Shown here: positions 31,278 to 39,720 of the stretch, one piece after another | How the letters are laid out: each line of letters opens with the position of its first letter | Position numbering within the stretch: position 1 is the stretch's first letter | Assembly (NCBI GenBank): GCA_964493205.1 | Contig: CAZBMJ010000015.1 | Span: 1-52,642, forward strand | Origin: CAZBMJ01 sp964493205 | GTDB lineage: Bacteria > Myxococcota > UBA727 > JABDBI01 | DNA: 52,642 bases | Direction of reading: 5' to 3' | The notes under the pieces: generated by a model | Told to the model about the DNA's origin: nothing | The model's database searches: none | Seen by the model: the letters and a program-made list of their open reading frames with translations, nothing else | Translations under genes and position numbers: made by a program

Positions 31278-31742
31278 TTAAGCTAAAATCTCTACCTGAC
31301 CACCAGAATTTTGTATTTTTTCACGAGCAGCAGCTGAAATGCCATGCACTTGAAGAAAAAATCCTTTTTTTGGTTCGCCAACTGAAAGAATTTTTACTTT
31401 ATGCTTTAAATTAGCTATTAAACCAGCAGCTAATAAAGATGCAGGAGTAATACGAGCATTTTCTTCAAATTTTTCAACAAGAGCTGAAATATTTATGGCC
31501 GTATCTTTTGCATGAATACTAGTAAAACCTCTTTTAGGTAACCTTCTAGCTAGTGGAGTTTGCCCACCTTCAAAACCTATTCTTACATTACCACTTTTAC
31601 GGGCTTTTTGACCGTTACTTCCTTTACCAGATGTCTTTCCGTGGCCACTAGACTCGCCTCGCCCGACTCTTTTTGGGCTTTTTCTGGCGCCTATTGGAGC
31701 GACTAAATTATGTAGTCCTAAAAAATCTTTTTTTTCTGACAT
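31278..31742 (-). CDS. rplO: Large ribosomal subunit protein uL15
   Basis: 154 aa from the ATG at 31742, chosen for GAGG 6 nt ahead (an upstream start 12 nt away lacks a site). The Gly/Arg/Lys-rich N-terminus KRVGRGESSGHGKTSGKGSN and GFEGGQTPLARRLPKRGF are typical. L15 binds 23S rRNA late in assembly. rpmD lies 15 nt upstream. Confidence 0.96.
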   Translation of the reverse strand: MSEKKDFLGLHNLVAPIGARKSPKRVGRGESSGHGKTSGKGSNGQKARKSGNVRIGFEGGQTPLARRLPKRGFTSIHAKDTAINISALVEKFEENARITPASLLAAGLIANLKHKVKILSVGEPKKGFFLQVHGISAAAREKIQNSGGQVEILA

Positions 31743-31757
31743 GATATTCCTCAAATA

Positions 31758-31943
31758 CTAAGCATTCTCAACAGTTACAGCTAAAAGATGCTGAACTTTT
31801 GTAATCATTCCTCTAACAGGCAATGTATCTTCCCTAACGACAGTGCGACCAATTTTACCAAGGCCAAGACCTTTTAGCGTTAGACGTTGTCTTTCATTGC
31901 AACCTATTGCACTTCTAATCTGTTTAACAATTAATTTTCTCAT
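31758..31943 (-). CDS. rpmD: Large ribosomal subunit protein uL30
   Basis: 61 aa. LIVKQIRSAIGCNERQRLTLKGLGLGKIGRTV (in part) and the end VRGMITKVQHLL are typical. L30 is a small 50S protein that some lineages lack; it is present here. It overlaps the rpsE stop by one base. Confidence 0.95.
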   Translation of the reverse strand: MRKLIVKQIRSAIGCNERQRLTLKGLGLGKIGRTVVREDTLPVRGMITKVQHLLAVTVENA

Positions 31944-32437
31944 TATATCTCTCTACCTATTCTTTTTTCATATTCTTCACGGGTAAGAAGCAAAGATAAT
32001 CCATGCAAAGTAGCCTTAACAACGTTATGAGGATTTTTACTTCCAATAGACTTAGACAAAACGTCATGAACACCCGCAGATTGCAATACTGCTCTCACTA
32101 CACCACCAGCAATTACGCCAGTACCAGCAGAAGCTGGACGCATAAACACTTTACCTGCCCCATATCTACCCATAACAGTATGAGGAATAGTAGTACCATT
32201 TAGAGAAACTCTACGAACACTTTTTTTAGCTTGTTCAGTAGCTTTTTTAATAGCTTCTGGCACTTCAAGAGCCTTGCCTAGTCCAATACCCACTTGGCCT
32301 TTACCATCGCCAACTACAACTAAGGCACTAAAAGAAAACCTACGACCACCTTTTACCACTTTGGCAACGCGGTTTACACTAATAATCTTTTCTGCAAACT
32401 CACTATTTGAGTCTGACTTTTTATGAACGGCTTCCAT
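31943..32437 (-). CDS. rpsE: Small ribosomal subunit protein uS5
   Basis: 164 aa from the ATG at 32437 (GGAG 6 nt ahead). S5 helps decoding accuracy and mRNA unwinding at the entry channel. The N-terminal dsRBD-like domain has VNRVAKVVKGGRRFSFSALV and VVGDGKGQVGIGLGKA; the C-terminal domain has GTGVIAGGVVRAVLQSAGV. It lies between rplR and rpmD. Confidence 0.96.
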   Translation of the reverse strand: MEAVHKKSDSNSEFAEKIISVNRVAKVVKGGRRFSFSALVVVGDGKGQVGIGLGKALEVPEAIKKATEQAKKSVRRVSLNGTTIPHTVMGRYGAGKVFMRPASAGTGVIAGGVVRAVLQSAGVHDVLSKSIGSKNPHNVVKATLHGLSLLLTREEYEKRIGREI

Positions 32438-32463
32438 TATTTTCTCCAACAAATATTTTCTTG

Positions 32464-32853
32464 CTAAATAGTCAGACTAGCAGATCTAACGCCATCGGCT
32501 ATTGCAGCAATTCTACCAGTATACCTAAATCCATTGCGATCAAAAACAGCAGTAGAAATTTTAGACTCTACCAGTTTTCTTCCCAAGGCCTCGCCGACTA
32601 ATTTAGCGACTTCTACTTTCTTTAGACCCTTTATTCTATCACGAATAGCAGGTTCTGTTGAACAAGCAGAAGCAATAGTTGAAGATAAAGAATCGTCAAT
32701 AGCTTGAATATAAATATGTTTAGCACTTTTAAACACACTTAAACGAGGACGCTCTTTTGTTCCAACAATAATCTTGCGAATTTTAGCTTTTCTTTTTAAA
32801 TGCAAAGCGAACTTTTTATTTTTTCTTCTAATAGCTTGCAAATCGTATTTCAT
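32464..32853 (-). CDS. rplR: Large ribosomal subunit protein uL18
   Basis: 129 aa. L18 binds 5S rRNA with L5 in the central protuberance. LSVFKSAKHIYIQAIDD and the end FDRNGFRYTGRIAAIADGVR are characteristic. The N-terminus is rich in Lys/Arg. It lies 27 nt after rplF. Confidence 0.96.
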   Translation of the reverse strand: MKYDLQAIRRKNKKFALHLKRKAKIRKIIVGTKERPRLSVFKSAKHIYIQAIDDSLSSTIASACSTEPAIRDRIKGLKKVEVAKLVGEALGRKLVESKISTAVFDRNGFRYTGRIAAIADGVRSASLTI

Positions 32854-32880
32854 ATAACTTATCCATTAATAAACTTGAGC

Positions 32881-33423
32881 TTACTTACCAGCTGATTTAC
32901 CTTCTTTTCTCTTAATAACTTCTTCTGCATACTTAATACCTTTACCGCGATAAGGCTCAGGTGGTCTAAAACTTCTAATTTTAGCAGCAGTATTACCAAG
33001 CAATTGTTTATCTATACCATCTAGAGTAATTCTAGTTTTTTTAGCATCAACAACAGCATTAATACCTTCTGGCAAATTAAACACAACGGGGTGTGAATAA
33101 CCTAGTGCCAAATGCAGCTCTCTGCCTTTTGCTTCAGCTCTATAACCAACACCGTTAATATCTAAGTCTCTAGAAAAACCTTCGCTTACACCTTTAACCA
33201 TGTTAAAAATTAAGCTACGGCAAAGACCATGCAAACATTTTGCTTCTTTTTCTTCATCTTCTCTTTCAAGTTTAATTTCAGAAGATTCGACCAAAACTTT
33301 TATTTTACTAGGAACATCAAAACTTAAGCTACCCTTAGGTCCTTTGACATTTACCTTGCTGCCGCTAAGTTTAACTTCTACTTTTTGCGGTAAAGATATT
33401 GGGGTTTGACCAATTCGTGACAT
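32881..33423 (-). CDS. rplF: Large ribosomal subunit protein uL6
   Basis: 180 aa. L6 lies near the factor-binding site by the sarcin-ricin loop. MSRIGQTPISLPQKVEVKL, VKGPKGSLSFD and the C-terminal FRPPEPYRGKGIKYAEEV are diagnostic. It follows rpsH by 24 nt. Confidence 0.97.
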   Translation of the reverse strand: MSRIGQTPISLPQKVEVKLSGSKVNVKGPKGSLSFDVPSKIKVLVESSEIKLEREDEEKEAKCLHGLCRSLIFNMVKGVSEGFSRDLDINGVGYRAEAKGRELHLALGYSHPVVFNLPEGINAVVDAKKTRITLDGIDKQLLGNTAAKIRSFRPPEPYRGKGIKYAEEVIKRKEGKSAGK

Positions 33424-33447
33424 TTTAATTCCTCTAAATTCTAAACA

Positions 33448-33843
33448 TTACCAAACTAAACAAAGAACTTCGCCACCAATTTTTCTCTTAGTAGCTTCTT
33501 GTCCAGTTATGACTCCCTGAGAAGTAGATACAATAGCTAGACCCAAACCATCTTGTACTTTAGGTATTTCATCTACCCCGGCATAAGCCCTTAATCCTGG
33601 TTTAGAAACTCTTTTAAAACCACGAGCTATTGGATTACCCAAAGAATCGTATCTTAATTTTATTTTCAAATACTTTCTACAACCTTCTTCTTCATATTCA
33701 ATGCCGTCAATATAACCAAATTTTAATAATATATTAGCAATACGATCTGACATATTTGAACAATTAGCTAACACAAAAGTCTTTTTAGCTAATAAGCCAT
33801 TTCTTAATCTGGTCAAGAAATCAGCAATTGGATCCGTTAACAT
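33448..33843 (-). CDS. rpsH: Small ribosomal subunit protein uS8
   Basis: 131 aa. S8 binds helix 21 of 16S rRNA and in Escherichia coli represses the spc operon. MLTDPIADFLTRLRNGL at the start and the C-terminal STSQGVITGQEATKRKIGGE are typical. It follows rplE after 14 nt; in most bacteria rpsN lies between these two genes but is missing here. Confidence 0.97.
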   Translation of the reverse strand: MLTDPIADFLTRLRNGLLAKKTFVLANCSNMSDRIANILLKFGYIDGIEYEEEGCRKYLKIKLRYDSLGNPIARGFKRVSKPGLRAYAGVDEIPKVQDGLGLAIVSTSQGVITGQEATKRKIGGEVLCLVW

Positions 33844-33857
33844 TACAACCTCAATAT

Positions 33858-34409
33858 TTAGTGTCTAAAAGGAACACCAAGATGTTTTAATAAAGCCTTA
33901 CCTTCTGTGTCATTAGCTGCAGAAGTTACCATCGTTATGTTAAGCCCTCTAACCTTATCAACTTTATCGTAGTCAATTTCGGGAAACATAATCTGTTCTT
34001 TAAGCCCAATAGAGCAATTACCATTTTTGTCAAACTTGCTTTGAATCCCTCTAAAGTCACGTACACGTGGCAAGGAGACATTAACTAGCCTGTCAAAAAA
34101 CTCCCACATACGAGCGCCTCTGAGAGTTACCATCACCCCAATAGGCATACCTTCTCTAAGCTTGAAAGTCGCTATGGATTTACGAGCTTTGGTTACAACA
34201 GGCTTTTGCCCTGTTATCGCGCTAATAGTATCAACGCCAGACTCAATAGCTTTTGGATTTTGAACAGCTTCGCCCAAACCCATGTTAACAACAATTTTTT
34301 CAAGCTTAGGAACCTGCATTTGGTTTTTAATACCTAATTCTGTTTTTAATAATGGAACCAGCTCATTCAAATAATACTTTTTGAGGCGTGGTACTTTTTG
34401 CCCAGTCAT
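33858..34409 (-). CDS. rplE: Large ribosomal subunit protein uL5
   Basis: 183 aa from the ATG at 34409, preferred over one 12 nt upstream because GGAG lies 6 nt before it. L5 binds 5S rRNA and contacts P-site tRNA. VPKLEKIVVNMGLGEA, GQKPVVTKARKSIATFKLR and the end MFPEIDYDKVDKVRGLNITM (in outline) mark it. It lies 22 nt after rplX. Confidence 0.97.
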   Translation of the reverse strand: MTGQKVPRLKKYYLNELVPLLKTELGIKNQMQVPKLEKIVVNMGLGEAVQNPKAIESGVDTISAITGQKPVVTKARKSIATFKLREGMPIGVMVTLRGARMWEFFDRLVNVSLPRVRDFRGIQSKFDKNGNCSIGLKEQIMFPEIDYDKVDKVRGLNITMVTSAANDTEGKALLKHLGVPFRH

Positions 34410-34431
34410 TAATATCTCCATCTAAATAAAA

Positions 34432-34752
34432 TTAAATCATTTGCCCAGAACATTTAGAGCCTTTAGCTATTCTAACTTTTTTATCACCATCGATTGAATA
34501 ACCAACTCTAACAGGTCTGTTAGCTGCTTCACACATAACCATTATATTAGAAATATGTATAGAGGCTGGTTTCTCAATAATACCACCTTCAGGGTGTTTC
34601 TTACTGCGTTCTGGTTTTAAATGCTTCTTAACTATTGGGCCATTTTCTAAAAAAACTCTGGAATTTTCGGCATCCACTGAAGTAACTTTAGTTACAGAAC
34701 CTTTAATTTTGCCAGCGATAACTTTAACTAAATCGCCTTTTTTAATTTTCAT
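34432..34752 (-). CDS. rplX: Large ribosomal subunit protein uL24
   Basis: 106 aa. L24 is one of the proteins that start 50S assembly. The KOW motif is at the N-terminus (KKGDLVKVIAGKIKGSVTKV), and GGIIEKPASIHISNIMV follows. It lies 14 nt after rplN. Confidence 0.96.
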   Translation of the reverse strand: MKIKKGDLVKVIAGKIKGSVTKVTSVDAENSRVFLENGPIVKKHLKPERSKKHPEGGIIEKPASIHISNIMVMCEAANRPVRVGYSIDGDKKVRIAKGSKCSGQMI

Positions 34753-34766
34753 CTCTTATCTTCTCC

Positions 34767-35135
34767 TTAAATCACTTCAGGGGCTAAGGAAACTATTTTC
34801 ATAAAATTTTTCGCCCTTAATTCTCTAGCTACTGGTCCAAAAATTCTAGTACCAATAGGTTCATTATCTTTATTTACCAGCACTGCCGCTGCGGAATCAA
34901 ATCGAATATAAGAACCATCTGGACGACCAACTTCTTTACGAGTCCTGACAACAATAGCTCTAACTACAGCGCCTTTTTGAACTTTTGAACCTGGTGAGGC
35001 AACTTTTACACTCGCCACAATTGGGTCACCAATATGAGCATATCTACGATGAGAGCCACCCAGCACTTTAATACAACAAATTTGTTTCGCGCCGCTATTA
35101 TCTGCAACGCTTAATTTTGTTTGAACTTGAATCAT
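34767..35135 (-). CDS. rplN: Large ribosomal subunit protein uL14
   Basis: 122 aa, the usual length. MIQVQTKLSVADNSGAKQI, the RKEVGRPDGSYIRFD region and IGTRIFGPVARELR are diagnostic. L14 forms an intersubunit bridge and is the site bound by RsfS. It lies 12 nt after rpsQ. Confidence 0.98.
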   Translation of the reverse strand: MIQVQTKLSVADNSGAKQICCIKVLGGSHRRYAHIGDPIVASVKVASPGSKVQKGAVVRAIVVRTRKEVGRPDGSYIRFDSAAAVLVNKDNEPIGTRIFGPVARELRAKNFMKIVSLAPEVI

Positions 35136-35147
35136 TATTTCTTCCCT

Positions 35148-35417
35148 TTACTCTTTATGAGCTTCAACTAATTTGGTAACTACCCATTTTTTAGTCTTAG
35201 AAATAGGAGCAGATTCCTTAATCAGAACAACATCACCGATTTGACAAGAGTTCTTCTCATCATGAGCATGATATTTTTTAGTTCTTTTCATAAACTTTTT
35301 ATAGTCAGGATGTCTAACCGTATCTATTACTTTAACTGTAACGGTTTGGGTCATTTTGTTGCTAGAAACAACGCCACGCAAAACTTTTCCAAAACCTCTA
35401 GCTTTCTTATTTTCCAT
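35148..35417 (-). CDS. rpsQ: Small ribosomal subunit protein uS17
   Basis: 89 aa. S17 is an early 30S assembly protein with an OB fold. LRGVVSSNKMTQTVTVKV, H-x-DYKKF and the basic YHAHDEKNSCQIGDVVLI are typical. It follows rpmC after 12 nt. Confidence 0.97.
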   Translation of the reverse strand: MENKKARGFGKVLRGVVSSNKMTQTVTVKVIDTVRHPDYKKFMKRTKKYHAHDEKNSCQIGDVVLIKESAPISKTKKWVVTKLVEAHKE

Positions 35418-35429
35418 TTCCTAATTCCT

Positions 35430-35612
35430 CTAGGCTTTTAACTGGCTATAACAGGTTAAAATTCTCGCCAATTCTTTTTTAATTTTTTTAGGCGCGCTTG
35501 TATCAGCCAATTTGCCAGATGCTATATCAAATCTCATTTGAGCCATTTTCTTTTTGCATTCTAGGGCTTTTTTTTCTAGCTCTACTTTATTTAATTTCAA
35601 AAGATCATTCAT
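35430..35612 (-). CDS. rpmC: Large ribosomal subunit protein uL29
   Basis: 60 aa, two helices. L29 lies beside the exit tunnel and helps dock SRP and trigger factor. KMAQMRFDIASGKLADTS and the C-terminal IKKELARILT match the family. It follows rplP after 14 nt. Confidence 0.93.
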   Translation of the reverse strand: MNDLLKLNKVELEKKALECKKKMAQMRFDIASGKLADTSAPKKIKKELARILTCYSQLKA

Positions 35613-35626
35613 TCTTAAAACTCCGA

Positions 35627-36043
35627 TTAAATTTCATCTGTAGAAGCAATAATTTTTGTGCTGATAGGTAATTTTCCAGCCGCAAGCTCTAAAGCTCTGG
35701 TTGCTAACGCTTGATCAACTCCACCAACTTCAAATAAAACGCGACCATATTTAACTGACGCTACCCATCCCTCAACTCCGCCTTTACCTTTACCCATTCG
35801 AACTTCAGCAGGTTTTTTGGTAATAGGTTTATCAGGGAAAATTCTAATCCAAATTTTAGCATCTCTTTTAACATGACGAGTAGCAGCAACACGGCAGGCT
35901 TCGATTTGTTTCGAAGTAACCCAACCTGAACTTGTGCTTAACAAAGCCACAGATCCAAAACTGATCTCATTTCCACCCTTAGCAGATCCCCTAATGCGAC
36001 CTTTTTGCATTTTTCTATATTTTGTTCTTGCTGGTGTTAACAT
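35627..36043 (-). CDS. rplP: Large ribosomal subunit protein uL16
   Basis: 138 aa. L16 shapes the A site and the peptidyl transferase region. MLTPARTKYRKMQKGRIRG at the start, IWIRIFPDKPITKKPAEVRM and GKGKGGVEGWVA are diagnostic; the usual Arg hydroxylation region is present. It follows rpsC after 20 nt. Confidence 0.97.
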   Translation of the reverse strand: MLTPARTKYRKMQKGRIRGSAKGGNEISFGSVALLSTSSGWVTSKQIEACRVAATRHVKRDAKIWIRIFPDKPITKKPAEVRMGKGKGGVEGWVASVKYGRVLFEVGGVDQALATRALELAAGKLPISTKIIASTDEI

Positions 36044-36063
36044 TATTTTTTCCTATAACGACA

Positions 36064-36714
36064 TTAAGCATTAGCTGTAGTCATCTCTTTATCTAAAACT
36101 TCACCTTTAAACAACCATACACAGCAACCAATTTTTCCGTAAGTAGTGTTGGCTTCTGCAAAACCATAATCAATATTGGCTCTTAAAGTATGGAGAGGAA
36201 CGCGACCCTCACGATACCATTCACGTCTAGCCATTTCAGCGCCACCTAAGCGACCTGAACACATGACTTTTATACCTAAAACACCAAATTTTTGAGCACT
36301 GCTCATCACTTTTTTCATAGCTCTACGAAAAGCAACTCGTCTTTCTAATTCTTGAGCAACTTTTTGAGCTATAAGATTAGCATCAGCTTCTGGCTTTCTT
36401 ACTTCATGAATATTTAAAAAAACCTCAGACTTAGAAAACGCTTGTATTTTCTTCTTAAGCGTATCTATATCAGCGCCTTTTTTACCGATTAAAACACCTG
36501 GTCTAGCTGAATATATATTTACTTTGCATTTATCTGCCGCTCTTTCAATAGCAACATTACTAATACCAGCACTTTTACAATCAGTAATAATAAAATTTCT
36601 AATTTTCAGGTCTTCACTTAACCATGCGGCATAACCGTCACGGGAAAACCACTTAGACTCCCAAGTCTTATTTATTCCAAGTCTAAACCCTATTGGACTT
36701 ACTTTTTGACCCAT
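36064..36714 (-). CDS. rpsC: Small ribosomal subunit protein uS3
   Basis: 216 aa from the ATG at 36714. The frame stays open 93 nt further into rplV, but MGQKVSPIGFRLG is the invariant start, and AGGTAGGT lies about 9 nt ahead. S3 is part of the mRNA entry helicase. The KH domain has GVLIGKKGADIDTLKKKI; the C-terminal domain has RAMKKVMSSAQKFGVLGIKV. It is co-transcribed with rplV and rplP. Confidence 0.97.
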   Translation of the reverse strand: MGQKVSPIGFRLGINKTWESKWFSRDGYAAWLSEDLKIRNFIITDCKSAGISNVAIERAADKCKVNIYSARPGVLIGKKGADIDTLKKKIQAFSKSEVFLNIHEVRKPEADANLIAQKVAQELERRVAFRRAMKKVMSSAQKFGVLGIKVMCSGRLGGAEMARREWYREGRVPLHTLRANIDYGFAEANTTYGKIGCCVWLFKGEVLDKEMTTANA

Positions 36715-36739
36715 TAAAATATACCTACCTTTTTGATTC

Positions 36740-37120
36740 TTAATTTTCCAAAAAAACTTCAATATGCGCAGACTGCTTTCTAATCTTAGTTGCTCGCCCT
36801 TGAGCACGAGGCATAAAGCGCTTCCTAAGAGGCCCTTTATTTACAAGAATCTTAGAAATATTCAAATCATCGATTTCTATCTTGCGTTCATTAGCATTAG
36901 CAATAGCTGATTCAAGAAGCTTTTTCAAAGGACCACAAGAAGCTTTTTTCTGAGTAGATAAAAATTCTAAAGCATAAGAAACAGATTTTGCTCTAATTTC
37001 ATCAGCGATTACTCTTATTTTCCTTGCACTCATATTTAAATTACGCAAACTTGCTCTTACCGGACCGTTTGCCCTAGCATCTTTACGTTCAACCGCTTTT
37101 TTCTTTTCTAATGTTGCCAT
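36740..37120 (-). CDS. rplV: Large ribosomal subunit protein uL22
   Basis: 126 aa. L22 lines the exit tunnel; its beta hairpin includes the C-terminal FMPRAQGRATKIRKQSAHIE-type stretch. NMSARKIRVIADEIRAKSV and AIANANERKIEIDDL are typical. The N-terminus has a short Lys/Glu-rich extension (about 18 residues) beyond the usual start. Confidence 0.96.
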   Translation of the reverse strand: MATLEKKKAVERKDARANGPVRASLRNLNMSARKIRVIADEIRAKSVSYALEFLSTQKKASCGPLKKLLESAIANANERKIEIDDLNISKILVNKGPLRKRFMPRAQGRATKIRKQSAHIEVFLEN

Positions 37121-37130
37121 TTATTCCAAC

Positions 37131-37409
37131 CTATTTCTTAGCTTTTTTATCGCCAGCAGAGTGACCTGTAAAATGCCTAGTAGGAGAAAACTCACCAAGC
37201 TTATGACCAACCATATTTTCTGTAACATATACTGGAATAAACTTTTTTCCATTATGAACAGCAAAAGTAGCACCAACAAATTCTGGGGTTACCGTTGATC
37301 TTCTAGACCAAGTCTTGCAGACTTTTTTCTTCTTACTCTCATCAGAAGAAGTAACAAATTTCCACAAATAATGATCTACGAAAAATCCTTTTTTTAACGA
37401 ACGAGCCAC
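37131..37409 (-). CDS. rpsS: Small ribosomal subunit protein uS19
   Basis: 92 aa. S19 lies in the 30S head with S13. MARSLKKGFFVDHYLWKF, WSRRSTVTPEFVGATFAVHN and HKLGEFSPTRHFTGH are diagnostic. It follows rplB by 16 nt. Confidence 0.98.
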   Translation of the reverse strand: MARSLKKGFFVDHYLWKFVTSSDESKKKKVCKTWSRRSTVTPEFVGATFAVHNGKKFIPVYVTENMVGHKLGEFSPTRHFTGHSAGDKKAKK

Positions 37410-37425
37410 TATGGCCTCCTAAAAA

Positions 37426-38250
37426 TTATTTCTTACGACGTTTAATAATCATGCCACTAGTACGCTTATTACTACGTGTTCTATGACCCTTAGCAGGTTG
37501 TCCCCACGGAGATACAGGGTGACGACCACCAGAAGACTTACCTTCACCACCACCTAATGGGTGATCTACAGGGTTCATGGAAACACCACGATTATGAGGT
37601 CTAAAGCCTCTATGTCTCTTATTACCCGCTTTGCCAATAGTCACTAACTCATGAGTTACATTACCAACTTGACCTATGGTCGCACAGCACTCCATAAGGA
37701 TCAAACGAACTTCACCTGAAGGCATTCTCACAGTAGCGTAATCATTTTCTTTGGCTATTAACTGAGCAACAGCCCCAGCTGAGCGAACAAGCTGGCCACC
37801 TTTTTTAGGCTTCATCTCAATATTATGTATTTGTAAACCTAGGGGAATATCTTTCAGAGGCAAGTGATTTCCCACTTTAATTTCTGATTTAGGACCTGAA
37901 AGAACCATGTGACCGACGCAAAGGCCCAAAGGAGCTAAAATATAGCTTTTCACACCGTCAACATATTGCAACAAAGCAAGGTTAGCTGAACGATTGGGAT
38001 CGTATTCTATAGCTATAACTTTAGCAGGTATTCCATGTTTTAATCTTGTGAAGTCTACGTCTCTTAGTTTTCTTTTATGAGCTCCGCCCCTAAAACGAAC
38101 ACAAATACGACCATTAGACCTACCTGAAATAGCTTTTTTACCAGATACCAATTTTCTTTCTGGTTTTTTATGCTTTGTTAATTCCGAACTATCATTAACA
38201 CTAGACTGTCTACGACCAGGACTAGTGGGCTTATATGTTATAATTGCCAA
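37426..38250 (-). CDS. rplB: Large ribosomal subunit protein uL2
   Basis: 274 aa. L2 is needed for subunit joining and peptidyl transfer. KPTSPGRRQSSVNDS at the start, RFRGGAHKRKLRDVDF, and the C-terminal NPVDHPLGGGEGKSSGGRHP with the key His are present. A 76-nt gap separates it from rplW, longer than elsewhere in the operon; on the minus strand this gap has CTTACC and GGTAAG 28 nt apart, a possible leader hairpin. Confidence 0.98.
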   Translation of the reverse strand: MAIITYKPTSPGRRQSSVNDSSELTKHKKPERKLVSGKKAISGRSNGRICVRFRGGAHKRKLRDVDFTRLKHGIPAKVIAIEYDPNRSANLALLQYVDGVKSYILAPLGLCVGHMVLSGPKSEIKVGNHLPLKDIPLGLQIHNIEMKPKKGGQLVRSAGAVAQLIAKENDYATVRMPSGEVRLILMECCATIGQVGNVTHELVTIGKAGNKRHRGFRPHNRGVSMNPVDHPLGGGEGKSSGGRHPVSPWGQPAKGHRTRSNKRTSGMIIKRRKK

Positions 38251-38326
38251 AATATTTTTCCTTTCTTACCATAGGACCTAAACAAAATTACGGTTATCGG
38301 TAAGAAGCAAGTAAGTTATTTAAAAA

Positions 38327-38656
38327 CTAAGCAGCTTTATCTGCCCCTACCTCTTGTCCTATAAAACCGAATAAGTCAACATCCGAACCATTCTTTAAAG
38401 TCAAATAAGCACGTTTAAAATTGCTCTGCTTACCAGAATGATTCTTTAACCGCTTAACCTTGCCTCTATAGTTCAAAGTATTAACTGATTCAACCTCAAC
38501 CCCAAAAAGCAATTTAGCTGCAGAACTGATCTGATGCTTATTTGCCCATGGAGCAACTTCTACTACGACTTTTTTCTGCGTATCTTTTAGACCATTTGAT
38601 TTTTCAGTCAAAATAGGTCTACGCAAAACTTCGTATAATTTCATTTGATTTAACAT
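38327..38656 (-). CDS. rplW: Large ribosomal subunit protein uL23
   Basis: 109 aa from the ATG at 38656, which has GAGG 6 nt ahead. L23 forms the docking site for trigger factor and SRP at the tunnel exit. LYEVLRRPILTEKSNGLK, FGVEVESVNTLNYRGKVKR and FKRAYLTLKNGSDVD are typical. It follows rplD by 16 nt. Confidence 0.95.
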   Translation of the reverse strand: MLNQMKLYEVLRRPILTEKSNGLKDTQKKVVVEVAPWANKHQISSAAKLLFGVEVESVNTLNYRGKVKRLKNHSGKQSNFKRAYLTLKNGSDVDLFGFIGQEVGADKAA

Positions 38657-38672
38657 TTTATTCCTCACGAAC

Positions 38673-39296
38673 CTAAGCGATCAAACGCTTTTCCAAATCT
38701 CTAACAGCATCAACAGTCATAACTAAGTTCGGAAAACGCAAAATGTCTTCAACGTTTATACCCTGCAACTGTATGTACTTAATATCAGGGTGATTACGAG
38801 AACTTAACCTAAGATTATTGTTTTTAAAATCAACAAAAAGGCAGGAATCAATGTTGAAATTTTTCAAAAATTCCACCATGGATTTAGTTTTTGGGGCTGC
38901 CAATTCAGCCTTATCCAAAACTTTTATAGAGCCTGTAGAAAATCTAGCGCTTAAAACTGACGCTAAAGCTGCTCTTTTTTTAGACTTAGGCATAGCATAA
39001 GAATAATCGCGAGGCTTTGGCGCAAACGCAACACCACCACCAATTTGATGAGGGTTCTTTCTAGCAGAACCTTGTCTCGCCATACCACGACCTTTCTGAG
39101 CAAAAGGTTTCTTTGTAGAACCCGTAACCTCAGACTTAGTCAATGCTGACTGAGTACCACTACGACGAGATGCTCTTTGCCAAGAAACTACTTCTGTGTG
39201 CAAATAAGGCTTAATCTCAGCCAAAAATAAAGCGTCATCAAAATTTTCTTGACTTACTTTTTTACCTAAAAAATCATATATATCTATCATTGCCAT
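38673..39296 (-). CDS. rplD: Large ribosomal subunit protein uL4
   Basis: 207 aa. L4 reaches into the exit tunnel and in Escherichia coli represses the S10 operon. WQRASRRSGTQSALTKSEV, GSTKKPFAQKGRGMARQGS and GGVAFAPKPRDYSYAMPKSKKRAAL (in parts) mark it. Its start lies 17 nt after rpsJ; rplC, which almost always lies between rpsJ and rplD, is absent. Confidence 0.96.
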   Translation of the reverse strand: MAMIDIYDFLGKKVSQENFDDALFLAEIKPYLHTEVVSWQRASRRSGTQSALTKSEVTGSTKKPFAQKGRGMARQGSARKNPHQIGGGVAFAPKPRDYSYAMPKSKKRAALASVLSARFSTGSIKVLDKAELAAPKTKSMVEFLKNFNIDSCLFVDFKNNNLRLSSRNHPDIKYIQLQGINVEDILRFPNLVMTVDAVRDLEKRLIA

Positions 39297-39313
39297 AAAC
39301 TTAACCTAATTTT

Positions 39314-39622
39314 TTAATTCTTTAACTCAACATCAACACCAGCAGAGAGATCTAATTTCATCAATGCATCAAGTGTATCTTGTGTTGGCTGATGAATATC
39401 AAGCAATCTTCTATGTGTTCTAATCTCAAACTGTTCACGAGACTTTTTATCAATAAAGGGACCACGCAAAACTGTATACTTAGTAATGCTGGTTGGAAGA
39501 GGAATAGGACCGGCAACTTTTGCACCAGTGCGAGTGGCGGTACCTGCAATGTCTTGTGCCGAATGATCTAATAACTTACAATCATAGGCTGAAAGACGAA
39601 TTCTTATTTTACTAGCCGACAT
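39314..39622 (-). CDS. rpsJ: Small ribosomal subunit protein uS10
   Basis: 102 aa. S10 also acts as NusE in antitermination. IRIRLSAYDCKLLDHSAQDI, GPIPLPTSITKYTVLRGPF and the end SAGVDVELKN are diagnostic. It is separated from tuf by 98 nt of AT-rich sequence that may hold an S10 promoter. The next gene is rplD, not rplC. Confidence 0.98.
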   Translation of the reverse strand: MSASKIRIRLSAYDCKLLDHSAQDIAGTATRTGAKVAGPIPLPTSITKYTVLRGPFIDKKSREQFEIRTHRRLLDIHQPTQDTLDALMKLDLSAGVDVELKN

Positions 39623-39720
39623 TTTTATTTCCTTAAATTAGATAAATATCTAAATCTTTCTATATATTTTTTGCATAAATGCAAGCAGGTACCACCACAT
39701 CTCACAAATATAAATTAAAA

